From Armigeres subalbatus (Eukaryota; Arthropoda; Insecta; Diptera; Culicidae), in the NCBI RefSeq assembly GCF_024139115.2, contig NC_085139.1:1426001-1490000 (forward strand): 64,000 bases of DNA, read 5' to 3'. Positions 10,928 through 23,465 of the stretch are shown here, piece by piece. The stretch's first letter is position 1, and every line of letters begins with the position of its first letter. The position numbers were made by a program, and so were the translations under genes. The notes beneath the pieces were generated by a model, which saw only the letters and a list, made by a program, of their open reading frames with translations, did not search any database and was not told where the DNA came from.

Positions 10928-12341
10928 TAAAACGGAGTCCGATAAAAAATTTTTGTGTGTACTTTATACCAACCTGAACAGCTTCAGGAATTGTATTTGC
11001 TTTGCACATTGCATCAATCATGTGATGCAATTGTTCAGTTAAAAAATCAAAATCGGAAGCAGTCATGCTAACTGAATCGGCAACATGACCGTTATTTTCC
11101 GTTGGGACATGGGTATAAACCTCATTTTGAGAAGAGAAATTTTGTCTACCAGCAGCGATGTTTGCATACGTAGGTACATTCGAAAAATTGGAATTTACTG
11201 AAGTGCTTGCTACCCGTTGACGAGCGGCAAAATTTGTTTGTGAATTGTGGTGGGAATGAATTGCTCGACCGGTAACCGGTTTCGAAATTTGAGCGTTTGA
11301 AAAATTTCTACCCGTCGAATCTGGGTTCCGATTGGAATTTCCCGTCATCAATTTTGCACGGAATTCAAAACTTTTTGCGTGAAGGGCATTCCCAGAAATT
11401 GGATTTATGATTGCCCCACAGTTTGCGCACTTAAATTTATTGGAATCTTCTCTCACAGGACATGCATCCTTGGCGTGAGAGGTTCCACCACAAATCATGC
11501 ATTTAGCATCCATGTGACAATGTTTGGTTCCATGACCCCACTTTTGGCACTTACGGCACTGGGTAGGGTTTTTGAAATTTCCCCCAGGCCTGCGGAAATG
11601 TTCCCATGTAACACGGACATGAGACATAATACAGGCCTTTTCCAAACTTTTCATATTATTTAGTTCACTTTTGTTAAAATGAACTAAATAAAATTCTTGA
11701 GAAATGCCCCTCTGGGAAGTACCAGAATGGGATTTCTTTTTCATCTTAATTACTTGGACTGGTGAAAATCCAAGTAATTGAGAAATTTCAATTTTAATCT
11801 CATCCAGTGATTTGTCATCACTGGGGAGACCTATCTTTGAAAAATCGCTGAACAACCTAGACTTTGAACAATCGCTCAGTTTTGTCGTCGTATGTGAAGA
11901 ATTTATGGCGCTTCTCAGTTAAATAGTGAAAAAGACGTTTGCGATCGTCAAAGGATCCCGGCAAAACGCGGCAGTCACCCTTCCTAGCAATCTGAAATGA
12001 AACCTTGATCCCCTGAAGGTTACTCAAAATCTCATTCCGGAAGCCAGAAAACTCGGCAACAGATACCACAATTGGCGGAATCCTTTGCTTTTCGCATGAA
12101 TCGAATCACCTGGGCTAGAGGTAGATTCGATTTGCTCAATTCATCATTAATCAAATCGAACTGATTGCTCAGTTCGATTGGAGAAGAATTATTTCCGATA
12201 TTAGAGTTAGAAGGAATATCTGAATTCTCCAGCTTCCTTCTATTTTTCCGCGCTTGGGCAGGACGGTCTTGAAACCTTGTTTCTTTGAAGGAAGTGGAGA
12301 ATTCAGAGACTCCCCTTCCTCTTGTTTTTGTTAATACTCAT
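10914..12341 (-). pseudogene. ORF1 (gag-like, zinc knuckles) of the Juan-like element
   Basis: The start ATG at 12341 gives only about a dozen codons before a frameshift. The frame resumes (ARKNRRKLENSDIPSNSN), shifts again near 12090 into PPIVVSVAEFSGFRNEI, and shifts once more near 11856. The last segment (11855-10914) holds the pre-zinc region (LPSDDKSLDEIKIEISQLLG) and two perfect CX2CX4HX4C knuckles, CRKCQKWGHGTKHC and CMICGGTSHAKDAC. A third, incomplete one starts CANCG. The product would bind element RNA. ORF1 ends in a TAA that overlaps the start of ORF2. Confidence 0.85.
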
Positions 12342-12606
12342 TGCTGAGCGTGGAGACGTGACCTTCTAAGAGGTTTTTTCCCAGAACGGGGTCCCTGCAG
12401 GATTACCACCGCTTGTCGGAATTTTACTTCCGCAAACGGGTCCAACGTAAAACGAAGGCACGGGTCCTTGCAAAGATCGTAACGGGATCAGTGGGTACAA
12501 ATAGCGCTAAGAAGCACCGTTGAAATTAAAATAGCTTCGGGTAGTATTAAAAACTTCCTTCCGCAAAGAGAGAAAGAACCGCACAGCACGAAAGCACGAT
12601 GCGGTC

Positions 12607-12619
12607 TGATTAATGGGTC
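12607..12619. repeat. Right target-site duplication of the Juan-like element
   Basis: TGATTAATGGGTC pairs with the left copy at 7343-7355, one mismatch. It fixes the 5' end of the element at 12606. Confidence 0.85.
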
Positions 12620-14350
12620 TTCCAAAACACCTACTCAGGCATTTATATTTGTTGTGACATCAAATCTCTCGGTGGCGTCAGTTCAAGTTTCACCTTTACA
12701 TGATCAATTCCATACAATATACCGAAAACCACAGTCTGCAACAATTCAGTCTCACCTTACAGCGAGGAACAACAGAGTATTATAGTTGCTATCAGAGCAT
12801 GAAATATTCATCTTCATAAAGCAACTGCGCCCCGAATTTTGACAAACGTCGCATGAATATTCAAAACATAAAATGACTTACTCAGTTTACTTCTTCATAG
12901 ATTCATTCATTTGATTACCATTGAGTATGGTAACAGCGTGCAAAAAAAAACATTATTAGCCTTGATTATGTTGACATTTGCCACTAAAATGCGCCTCAAT
13001 TGGACGTCGGGATTAGATCTATGTGTGTATTTATTTTGAATCATCAGAAATGTGTGCAGTTTTACGGTAATTTAGTAATTTGTGATAAGGCCGATACAAA
13101 TATTTAAAAACTATTTTGTCTCCCCCACCTTGGATTTTTCTGCCAAAAAATAAAATTATGAGAGGGCAACTAAATAAAATTCGGATAATTTTCAAAACAT
13201 TTCATGACAAATCCGAAAAGTTCTTTGTTTTTGTTCATTTTAATATTTTTTCATTCAAATGTTAATTAAATATACAGCCTAATTAAATAAATACTCACTA
13301 ACCCATATTCATTCCGAAAATTGACAGTGCAGAGCTGAATATGAATATATTTAAAAGTGAGCTGACAAAAAAGGGAAATGGGGTTCATAAAAAGTAGTCT
13401 ATTATTTATAGCTCTGGTTGGTATTATGGAAGCCTTCAATCTCTCCAACATAGCAATGCCTCCTACAATCTTCACTCGTTAAAGCCGTCTCGATCCTGTG
13501 AATGTAAACCCAGTTTGCTTAGGCAAGTATCAAACATGTTACTCCTCCATGCTTCGCGACAAATTCATGAACAATCTCAATTATCAAAGACCTATTGGAA
13601 GTGTCGTTATCGTTAGCACACTTTCATATGAATCGATCTCATTTTTGACTAGGAAGTAAAAACGAAAGCACATTGGAAGCCCCTAGTCAATCTATGCCAT
13701 ATTTGTATGACCGAGATATACGATTACCACACACGTCAAGCAACCACCAGCCGCTCTTAAGCTCCTCGGCTCGGAATTGGCTTGTGGAAAGTGAACCTAT
13801 GAGATCGGCTTCAAACCATTACAAAGAAGCTACTTCCATCTCTTTTCAGACCAGAATGTAGGCAGTATTAATTAAGGATTATGGACATATTTGGCCTCCC
13901 AGCGTAAATTGACCTTAATTTTAAGCAATTGATTACTATTTGCATTATACTGGAAAGGTACTTTGTGATTGGAAATAATTGAAAAACTACATTTTGCAAA
14001 ACATTTTGTATGAAAAAAACAATGGTGTTATTATTATTATCCGGGGGTATGTACCGCGGCAGCAGACACTCCTGTCAAGACCTTCACGAACGTAATTTAA
14101 TCTATTATCAACAGGCACGTTCCGAAGAGAGAGTTTCGGCAGAAATTTCATAGTTAAGCTAAGAGCCACGTCTATTAGAATCACAGAAGCGAGCGGCATG
14201 GCACACGAAACGTATAACAAATTCGCCTAAACACCACCTTAAGTAATCTGTAGAAGAGAACTAGTCATCGTTGCATTCGAGGCATTCAACGTAAAATGAG
14301 ATCAAATCCCAAATGTAGAAATGAAACGTAAGAATCCAGACTTCCTTCGC
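12620..14350. other. Unrecognised intergenic DNA
   Basis: AT-rich sequence without a recognisable frame, TIR or tandem array. Confidence 0.4.
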
Positions 14351-14354
14351 CAAT

Positions 14355-14830
14355 AAGCTGAGAGGAGACGAAAAAGCTGGTTCCTCAGATACAAATATCT
14401 GCCAACTGTTTCGCTCAAAATTCTCCGAGGTTTATCTAATGGAAACGTAATATCAGATGAATTTAATCATACGACAGTCAATATTCCTCTCGACAATCAT
14501 GCATTTGGTACTGTTGATGTGGATGTGCAAAGTATAGCATCACTTGTTCGATCTACTCCAAAGATGATGGAATTCCAACTTTATACGTCTTGATGCTAAG
14601 ATGCTAAGACTACCTTACCGCCCAACAAATTACGGGCTGAATGGATCACAATCAATGGAATGACCGTGTATCATCACCGATTTGGTTCCATCCAGAATGC
14701 CATAAAAACGATATCACATATATGCGAACGCGTAAATGGAGGTGGGTCTGCCACACATTACGGAAGAGCAAAGGTGAATCTTGGATTGTGCGTAAGCGAG
14801 CTTTGAATAGAAATCCGGCAGGATTCTTGA
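14355..14830 (+). pseudogene. Reverse transcriptase scraps of non-LTR elements
   Basis: Two short matches to retrotransposon ORF2. Near 14355-14445 the frame reads KLRGDEKAGSSDTNICQLF, then RSKFSEVY, like the region before the RT core. Near 14725-14825 it reads RTRKWRWVCHTLRK, then RALNRNPAG, like the conserved W-x-GHTLR...NP-G end of RTE-type ORF2 (a better copy lies at 57000-57790 on -). The order fits one collapsed ORF2, but they could be two unrelated pieces. Stops separate them. Confidence 0.5.
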
Positions 14831-14889
14831 CAAGGCTCTATAAAGCACACGATGGCTCAGAACCTATCCGAATCAGAAACGAATCGCCA

Positions 14890-15055
14890 CGTTTTGTTAT
14901 CTTTGCAGATACTTATTTCGACCTCAACTGTGAGATCGTCTTCAGTGTCACGTACTTGACTCGACTCACAGTTGAGATCGAAATACGTATCTGAAAAAAT
15001 AACAAAACGTAGTGGAATTAAATGGAAAATACTAAACTCGTCTTAGACGGTTGAT
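14890..15055. repeat. Dispersed repeat unit (GTCGAGTCAAGTACG type), copy with inverted arm
   Basis: The right part (GAGATCGAAATACGTATCTG to AACTCGTCTTA) matches units at 28808-28930 and 35308-35434. Here the left part is its inverted complement (CAGATACTTATTTCGACCTC), so 14893-15013 forms a hairpin with arms of about 50-60 bases. Confidence 0.7.
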
Positions 15056-15464
15056 AAAAAGCATGTTGACTAAATTATAATTTCTACTTCGTAATTGGCA
15101 AAAACTAGTTCTGTACAATAGAGTTTGGGATATATTTTATAATATGCACCACGTCCTGGGCAAAGAGCAGCTACCTACGGGACTTTTTGTGATGAATCGG
15201 GCGTCAATTCTAACATATTATTTAAAAGGATTGCAGCGCGACTTCATAGTAGCCCCTAAGTTTATAGAGCCTGCACACTAATGCCGCGAGGGCGTCTCAC
15301 GCTTCATACAAAACAATAGGAATTGAAAAACCCGAAAAACTCCCGAAGTTATTTGAACCAAGCATCGGGATAAAAATAAGCCATATTCTGCGTTATATGA
15401 TTGTGACCCATTGTTGCTCCTTTCCGGAGGTAGTCATGATCTAACATTACGAACGTACGACTTA

Positions 15465-15545
15465 GAAAATGCTAACGGCACTGGCTGAGATTGAGCCCAG
15501 GCACACTAAAATGAGAACCAGGTATTTACCACTAAACCAATAGAG
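15465..15545 (-). repeat. tRNA-like SINE head (possible)
   Basis: On the - strand the sequence reads TTGGTTTAGTGGTAAATACC (A-box-like) and, about 30 bases on, GCCTGGGCTCAATCTCAGCC (B-box-like, 8 of 11 to the usual pol III box). No clean tRNA cloverleaf can be closed, so this is more likely a SINE head or tRNA relic than a functional tRNA gene. Confidence 0.35.
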
Positions 15546-15614
15546 GCGAAATAGTTGAACCATTTAAAATCATTGTTTTATAGTTCCCGTATCAAACATT
15601 TTCTAGCCACATTT

Positions 15615-16060
15615 GACAAAAAGCTTGAGATAGGCAATGTTTTGACGATACAAATAAGCATAACTTTGCTGAAAATAATCCGATTTTTATAAAGCTGGAA
15701 TCATCGGACGCTGAAATTCTTCTAGTCCGAATATGGGTATCGAACTTTGCGGCTTTGCAAGATGGCGATTACAGAAACAGTGTCGAAAAAGGATTTTCGA
15801 TTTATAGTCAGCATTAATCGGAAAATTAGTTCTAGTTTCTGGGTAAATAAAAAATCAAGATAAAAATACATGTTACACATAATAGCAAACAAAAGAAAAA
15901 TGCATTTTTGACACAACCTTCGAAACACCAGAAATAGTACAAAAAAACTAGAAGAATTTCTGCGTCCGATGGATCCGGTTTCATCAAAATCGAATTATTT
16001 AAGGCAAAATTAGATTTATTTGAATTTCGATTAATTGTTGCCTATCTCTACCTTTTTGTC
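15615..16060. mobile_element. 446-bp MITE with about 115-bp TIRs
   Basis: The left end GACAAAAAGCTTGAGATAGG matches the inverted right end GACAAAAAGGTAGAGATAGG. The arms continue with gaps to CGGACGCTGAAATTCTTCTA versus CGGACGCAGAAATTCTTCTA at about 15735 and 15945. TA follows the right end and TT precedes the left, so a TA duplication is possible but not intact. No coding capacity. Confidence 0.75.
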
Positions 16061-16074
16061 TAACTCCTGGACTG

Positions 16075-16170
16075 TACATACTTGACTTCTCTAGGCATAA
16101 AAGATGACTATCCCAGACCGGGTCTCGTCTCGAAATCAGTCACCTTCCGCATGATCTGCTTTGTAGCAAT
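16075..16170. repeat. Diverged SINE pieces
   Basis: GCATGATCTGCTTTGTAGC is the reverse complement of a block in the SINE head at 5230-5250. Next to it CTTGACTTCTCTAGGCATAAA resembles the SINE body in the opposite orientation. The two look like rearranged fragments. Confidence 0.3.
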
Positions 16171-16663
16171 GCATCATTATGCTGAGCTAATAGAAGGGCT
16201 GGATGCACACCGCAGTATTATTCTGTAATGTACTTTTAGATTCTCAATTCCCGAAAGTTCTGCCAAAACTTCTACATATCATATTTCTGAAAACAGGAGA
16301 TCAAATTTCTCGGAAACTGACACATAACAATATCTTTTTCATTCCTGGATTCTTGATTCGAATTGCAAATTTTTACTCAGGATCCCAAACTTCAAAAAAA
16401 AATCTTTTGAACTAATATTAGGTTCATAATTTCAAAATCCTGCCAGAAATTTAAAAGTTCTTTTCCTTCTTCGTTGACAAAGTAATATGACAATTATGAT
16501 TGTAACAAAAAAAATGCTAAGTTGAACAACGTAAATCCTCGAACGTTAATTCGTCGGAAGCCCAAAATTATTTTTTGGAAACTCAATCGGTTTGGTAGAA
16601 GCCAAGCGAAAATCGATTACCCACATTACATGCCTCCAGATAGATTTTCTAAAATAAAACCAG

Positions 16664-16731
16664 GGGGTACTTCAAACTATGCATAGATCTGAAGGGGTAC
16701 CACTGGAGGAAAAGGTTGAGAACCGCTGCAC
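16664..16731. repeat. Single end of a hAT-type element
   Basis: The block ends AAAAGGTTGAGAACCGCTG. Its complement, CAGCGGTTCTCAACC, is the terminal sequence typical of a widespread hAT group. GGGGGTACTTC and GGGGTACC repeats precede it, as usual in that group. I found no partner end nearby, so this is a truncated copy. Confidence 0.55.
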
Positions 16732-16739
16732 TAAAGGCT

Positions 16740-17930
16740 CCCAATAATTTTCTATTCAATCACGGTAAGTTCTTGAATGCATTAAAATATAATCCCTTGT
16801 CATACTGGCGCAGCGATTTATGTAATTAATTCGTTAATTTAAATATTTTTCTTCTAGAAGTGATGAGTGATGGACTTTATTCTTAATTTAAAAATCACTT
16901 TAATAAAGAGCTAAAGAAAAAAAAATCTAGAAAAGACTGTCGGTAGTAATCAATTATATTGTAAAGTTCTGTTTGTTTACGTTTCCTTTTAGATCCAAAA
17001 ATGATGCATACAAATCCCAAGGCCGATAATTCGCAGAACTAGTTCTGGAGTAGATTTGGAAAGACATCTAAATGAGCACTAAATTAATGATTTCGTGTGT
17101 GTTACTTCTACGTGAAGTTAAACGATTTACAATGATATGGAAATGCTAATATCATCTTCCAAACTTGGACGTACATGTTCATGATAGCATTAAAGGCGAA
17201 AGTATAGAATTGATAGTTCCGTTAGGATACGGCAGGCATGAAGAATGTTTTTATAGAAGTCGATTTGAAAGCGAGCGGAGGGCAATATTTGTGATGGCAC
17301 ATATCGCACGACCTTCCTTCTGCCAAGCTCCCGTATGAAGGGGGAGGGAAGAATATCAGTGTGGAAGCTGATATATCTCCACTGCCAGTGGAGAAAAAAA
17401 TGCAAACGTGCAATCGACTTTCTTAGAATTAAATGAAATTTTGACCAATTGTTTATGTATGGGTTATACCTCAAAATAAAAAATTTCGTAGTGATTGGAC
17501 CTCCCCACGATCAATACGACCATCCCCCTTTTCGGACAAATGTATGAAGCCCATCATTTTGATTTGTTAATATCTCTGGAACTGTGAGGCCTATAATCAA
17601 TCTAAGGTAACCATTCGAAAGAAGATTTTTCAAGGAATTTATAAAAAAATATTTTTTTGATGTGCAGTGTTGCCAAATGAACAATTTTTAAGTTTTTGCT
17701 CAAAAAATGCATTTTTTACCCAATGAGTATATTTTGATTTAAAAAATGATCTCACCAACGTGTTCTTTGGCCATTTTTACATTGGAAACGCATGAAACCC
17801 CGAGGTACTATGTTCCGAGCTTGAGATACAGGATTTTTAAAATGAAAAGTCCTTTTTTCACTGTGAACATTGAATATTTTTACTAATTTCCGAACATACA
17901 CACATTCGTATTGACACATACACACATACA
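16740..17930. other. Unrecognised intergenic DNA
   Basis: No supported gene or mobile element. Short open frames on both strands show no family resemblance. Confidence 0.4.
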
Positions 17931-18520
17931 TAGCTCGATTGGTTGCTCCCCCACTTTCCGCATCGCGATTGAAATTTATATGAAGATCAGTATGGATTTT
18001 TTTTTGCATTTTTGCTCCTAGAGGCTTTATGTTATCGTTAATTCAATCATCTGACTCAATACGTTACCATATAGTCTGAAAGATGCCGAAAGAGTTGGCT
18101 GAAGAATAAGCATTGCTGGAAATATTACAACTCTTCGAAGATTGATTTTTGAAATCATATGCAAAGAATCAATGTTTCTGGCAGCACTATCTGGTGAACT
18201 GTGGTTGTTAGACGGCAAAATCATTTCTCTTTCCGGAATTTTCCTTAATTTTTAATCCGAATAACTACAATTTGTTCCTCAGCCCTAGAAGATTAAAAAT
18301 TTTGAAATAACGCTCAGTTGAATGATTGGTACACGTAGTTTGGCAGTGCTGGCAGAATAAACATTTTTTTAAAGCTTTATTTAAGTGAATACTTTTGGTC
18401 GTCGTTATAGCAAGGATCCTTCTTCTGTAAAGTTTTTTGGCATCCTTAGGGTCAACCTTTAACGCAATATCTCACATGGTTTAGGAAAATCTGAATTCTC
18501 TAGGAGTTAAAATGCAATAA
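17931..18520 (+). repeat. Diverged copy of the MITE found at 51700-52230
   Basis: Shared blocks: CGATTGGTTGC followed by CCGCATCGCG near 17935-17970, a GCATTTTTGCTC block near 18006, and AAAGTTTTTTGGCATCCTT near 18429 followed by CTTTAACG. They occur in the same order and orientation as at 51810-52020. This copy is longer, and its right inverted arm is only partly present. Confidence 0.6.
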
Positions 18521-19034
18521 ATACATAAAAAATGAATAGCAAATATTATCCATTTATTTTCAAAATACAGAAAATAAAATTATTATCTCAAAGAAGACCA
18601 TTTTTATGATGTTTGTTTTTGGTCTACTATTTTCATATTTTGGTAATATACATATACAGTTGACAATTTTCGATTCCTTGGTGAGTTACTGAGAGCTCAT
18701 GGTTGTCGTCAAATCACATTTGCGTGCTGTGAAATGTGGGTTTAATTGCCGTGGTAGTAAGATAAAAACTTTTCGTGGATAATTCTTCTCTGGTCGACTA
18801 GTATTTACATTAAGCTTTTCTTCTGCCTTGTGCATAATTACAAAATTCGTTTGAAAATAGCATCCAACGTTCTTTGCCATTTTCAACCCTCTTACCTCCC
18901 ACTTGTCACAAATAGTCACAAATCACTTACCTTCTGTACGCACAAGTATCATTTACATAATGATTTGCCTTTTTCATACACTATTTTTCCACAATAACAT
19001 AGTGAAAGTCTACTTCCTTATGAGCTACTTTATT

Positions 19035-19420
19035 TTCCCATTCTCGTACACTAAGCGTACTGAAAGGCTATATGTTAGCTCCGAAAACAAACTTTTTATA
19101 GAAGGCCCGGGGACCCATAGTGTTGTATACCAATCGACTCAGCTCGACAAATTAAGGTGATGTTTGTGTGTATGCGCAGAAAAGTTTCACCCACTTTTTA
19201 GGCACTTGCCCTTAACCAATTTGCTCACAACATGTTGCATTTTACAGGAAATCCTGTCCCATTGTTTCCTATTTGAATTTGATTGGACTATGGGCTCGAA
19301 ACATATGGTCAAAATACTATTTTCAAAATGCACGAGAAATGCACCATTCCCGCAAGGTGAATTAATCAGGGTTTTAGATAATCATATCGTTTCTTCTGTC
19401 GTAATTGCCTCTCGTATGTC
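19035..19420 (+). repeat. Dispersed repeat related to 60360-60614
   Basis: Shared blocks in order: TTCTCGTACA, ACTGAAAGGCTA, GACCCATAGTGTTGTATACC, CAATCGACTCAGCTCGAC. The right limit is uncertain. I know this motif chain as very frequent in Aedes-type genomes. Here it has no coding frame. Confidence 0.5.
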
Positions 19421-19530
19421 TTTCTTTTGCTGTTTTTAAGAAAATATTTGTTTCTATGATTGAAACACAAGTCTTTCTTTTCGGTTCACTTAATTTAACG
19501 TTATTTTGTAAGAATAAAACAGTATAAAAA

Positions 19531-19562
19531 AGATTTCGGCTCCGTAACGCTTAACAGCAAGT
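19531..19562 (+). repeat. Possible 3'-end scrap of an I-like element
   Basis: TTTCGGCTCCGTAACGCTT closely resembles TTTCGGTTCCGTAACGCTT in the 3' UTR of copy B (52590-52608). It is too short to be certain. Confidence 0.3.
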
Positions 19563-22500
19563 ACATTATTTTCTATTCAAAGTTACATGTTTTACAATTT
19601 CTTTTAAGAAAACAATATCTTTGAATTCTTGGCAATTCCATAAAAACACTCTAGCAAAAAGGGTAAAGGTTAGGTATGCATAACAAAATCTTATGTGATT
19701 GATAAGTTCCATATGAATCATATAACATTCAAAACTCTATAACTCGAGAACGGCTCATAATACCTTGGGGTTTCGAGTGTTTCTTATGCAAAATTCTCTG
19801 GAGAACACGATGCTGGTGTTATTTTCCAAATAAAAATATACTCATTGGCAGAAAAATACAATTTTATACTTAAAACGCAAAAACAATACAGATGGCAACA
19901 CTTCTACTGAAAATCGATATTTTTCTCAAAAGTTTGAAGAATTCTCTTCAAAATGCATAATAAGAAGTTATTTGTAGCTTTAAAACTGTCCGAGATATGA
20001 GTCGTTCAAAAATATGGTTTTTACAAATCGTCAAAAACGGGGGGTGCTCGCATTTGCCGAGGGGTTGTCCAATCATCAAATAAATTTGGATTTTTTTAAT
20101 ATAATCGGTTTATAAACAAATCCACAAAAATTGATAAAAATCGGTGTAAGTCGATTACAAGTGTTTCGGTCACTTGGTATGGAATGACCCATATTGAATT
20201 GCATGAGCATGCATAAGCATAAGCATGATGACCGTTCGTTTCGTAGTGGCTACTGCACAGGGAACCAATGGATGGGAGCATGGGATTTGCTCTCCAACCT
20301 CACTGTGCACAGTCCGAGAGCTCTAATATTTTGGATGGTCGATAACGGTGCTGGCCACGTCCTCATGGTCATTGGGGATGGGAAGAAATTGATGATGCAG
20401 TCACTCGCCCACTGCAAGCCGAGAACACCTCTGCACTCACCACAAGTTCCTACGGATTTTTGTTGGAATCTGGGGTTAGGTTTGAAACCTACCTCTTTAA
20501 AAATTATATTGATGATTTTTTACCTTTTTTTTCTTTTTTATAATTTCATTAAGCACACTTAATTTCTCAGTAAAAGGCTACTACAGCAATGACGAAAAAT
20601 CATTGAAACTTTCTTCAATTCCCCAAATTCCCTTATAAAGCAGTTGTCTGCTACGAATCGACAGCGCTGTTTGACGACTAACGCCGCTTTCTACCAGCCA
20701 AAAAGCACGGCCCTCCCCACCGTCAACCTATAATTAGGCTCACTTCCTCGTTCGTCCGATACGAACCGAGCTCCCTATCGCGTTTCAACGGATAATTATA
20801 ATTACCACGATGATGATAATGTTTATTGCAACGCTGTTCTCCTTGGATTTCTCTTTTGTTTTTACTTCACTGAACTCTCCTCCGAAGGCCTTGGTCAATC
20901 CGCTGATCTGATTTGAATTATTCAGTGTCCGGAGATCCATTATTCCATCAACGCGCGACCGAAATTGCCCTTCGGATGCATGAATTAGCAATTATTCTTA
21001 TGCGGAGGCGTAGCTTCTTACTTCCACACTTCGTAAATATCTCTCCCGAGGGACAGGTTCACTTTCCTGGTGTTGTTAAAGAAAGTAGAATGGCTTTGAA
21101 ATCGATTCGAGTATGAGAGTAATAATGGCAGCACATGGTTGCCATTTGCTTGAGAATAATAATGGTGTCAGGTAAAAAGTTAAGTATCTCCATTGCACCG
21201 AATCGACAAGGGCATTATTTCACTTTTTTCCACTGCAAGGGCATCGACCGATAAAGTGCTGATTGAGTTTTACTGAGTCGATCCTTCGACTAACTGCAAA
21301 TAACTACATACATCAGAAACGTGCCCCAAATGGAGTTCTGCACCTTCCATCCAGGTGAAAATCAGCATCGATTTCATCTTGCGGGACAAAATTACACATA
21401 ATAGTGCAATTTCAGTTATGAAACTTAAAACCAGAAGTGTCTAACGTGATCTTTTCTCCAACAAGTTTTTCGTCCGGAAAAAGGGCAATCAAACTTCAGC
21501 CCCAGCACCATCGGCTCAATTATCGGTCATCAAACAACGCCATCTTGTCAGCGCCCATCAGCTCAAACACGCGGGAGATAAGATCAGCGAAACGATAATA
21601 ACCTTTGATAGCCAGAGAGATGCCTTCTGCTGATAGCCGCTGCACTTATCTTCAGCCGACACAACAAGCAAAAAGGTTAACAATGCGTCATCACTTTTCA
21701 TCACTGGTAAAGCACTTAGCTGGATGCACTTTTTATCAATTTTCGATAAACATCACACCGTTTTTTTTTGCTCCTCTGTACCCGCAAGCTAGTTGTTTGC
21801 CACTTGTACCAGCACCCGGCAGCGAAGAAGCATCAAGATGCTTATCGACACTTCTGCAGAACAGCACTTTTTGCACTTTCCCATCAGATCGCCGCCATAA
21901 GATTCAAAGAACCGCGCGACATTTGGTTTCCACGGAATCGCGCCGCTGAAATACGTCATTCCTGAACGCGGCCAACCGAAAAGACCGATCCCACAACACT
22001 GGACCGGCCAGGTCTAAATCGACCTAAAAATCTTGCATGCTTCCAAGTCATATTAAAAAACGGTCGGGATATGTAAAAAGGAACAAAATATTTACCCAGA
22101 AAACAATTAAATTATTATGCATAGAGAGGCAATAAAACCGTAAAATATTTTGGAGAAAAAACACACCCTGATTGGGAAGCAAGAAAACGAAAACCTTCTG
22201 CAACCTCCTGACGTAACCCATTTGGAACACAGCAACTCAAGGAATCGTTTCGAAAATAGCATCCTTTTCCAGTTTTTTATGCTTTGTCAGCCCGCATCCA
22301 CAGGAGTTAAAAAGCCATAAATCTGAACGAAAGGCTATAAATCCCAAGGTCGCACCACACATTGGGTCCCTCGGCTATATGCTGGCACACAACAGTTGCC
22401 CAGGTTCTGCTGCTGGGTGGGAATAACGGCCGAACCCTTTGCCAGCAGCCAGCAGCGCTCAGCGGTACGACAAAGGCGCAACCTTGGATCCGAAAGCTCG

Positions 22501-23465
22501 CAAACTGAAACGCAAAATGTGTTGCCGGTTCCCGAAAAGGAAATCGGCAAAACGCAATTACTGTTACGTAAGAATGTCATCTCTAATGAGTTTTTACCTC
22601 TGCGGAAAGGAAAATGGGAAACTGGGATATGATTTGTCGATTATGATGGCAGGTATCGTCGTTTTGTGGCCTTGGAATTGGCAGATATTATGCATTGTGA
22701 CTATGCGAGGTTTTTTTTTAGGAATGTATCGGGAAAAGAATGAAAACCGCTGGAGATGGCTGCAAGGTGATTTTTGACGACCCTATTGGCAAATTGGATT
22801 CAGTTTTCAGTATTAATATTTCTAGAAGGATGAAACATCTCTGGAAGGGAGCGATAATGTTTTGTTCTTATCTCTTTTGATGATTTTTATGTCAGCTTAA
22901 ATGAAGCAAAGTATTACAACCAGTAGTGTGTGTCAGATTCTCTTACAACTTAGTGTAAGAACTTATCAAGATCTGTAAAAAAATGGGCAAAACAAAATTG
23001 AAAGATTCCTGTTTAAACATTGAATTGGAAAATTTGGAAAGTATTCATCCAATACAAAATATGCTTACATAGTTTGTAAGAAAAAATGGTAATTTTGTAC
23101 TTATGTTCAGTTTTTACACAGATTTCTTATATGGAATTTAAGAAAATCTAACTGCCGCTTATTGGGTGTCAAGCAGAACTATATTTTATTTGTAGCATGC
23201 TATTGATGTGGAATCGTAGGACGAAAATTTGAATAGATAGGGATGACGAGTAATTTAAAATTTACTCGTTTGACTGCCAAAAATAATTACTAAACGCAAT
23301 GATAACGTGTGAAGATGAAGAACGAATGTGGAATTGGGTAGCTATATGTTTAATCGTGATTCGTTTGAGCAATTCGCAACTGAAACCAGCGGTGCGATTA
23401 GTGCGACAATTAGGACATATTTGAAGTCGCCATTGATCAACATCCGTTTACATATTTTGTTGAAG
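19563..23465. other. Mostly unrecognised DNA with a short GCATAA-type repeat
   Basis: A short GCATGAGCATGCATAAGCAT run lies at 20198-20226 and a small TGATGATAATG patch near 20810. No gene is supported. 20560-23300 has mixed, non-repetitive composition and might be unique host DNA. Confidence 0.35.

Larger units (their letters stand above)
7356..12606 (-). mobile_element. Jockey-clade (Juan-like) non-LTR retrotransposon, full length but decayed
   Basis: Read on the - strand it has a 5' UTR (12606 to about 12342), ORF1 with PRE_C2HC-like region and CCHC knuckles, an overlapping ORF2 with endonuclease and RT, a 3' UTR and an A-tail (T-run at 7356-7383 on +). There is no RNase H domain, as usual for Jockey. 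A 13-bp duplication flanks it. Without the internal MITE at 8975-9637 the element is about 4.6 kb, close to the expected size of Juan. Several frameshifts in both ORFs make it inactive. The name Juan-like is recognition, not a search result. Confidence 0.88.

Noticed and set aside
15465..15545. Functional tRNA gene on -
   Set aside because: A- and B-box-like motifs exist, but acceptor and anticodon stems do not close; kept only as a possible SINE head.
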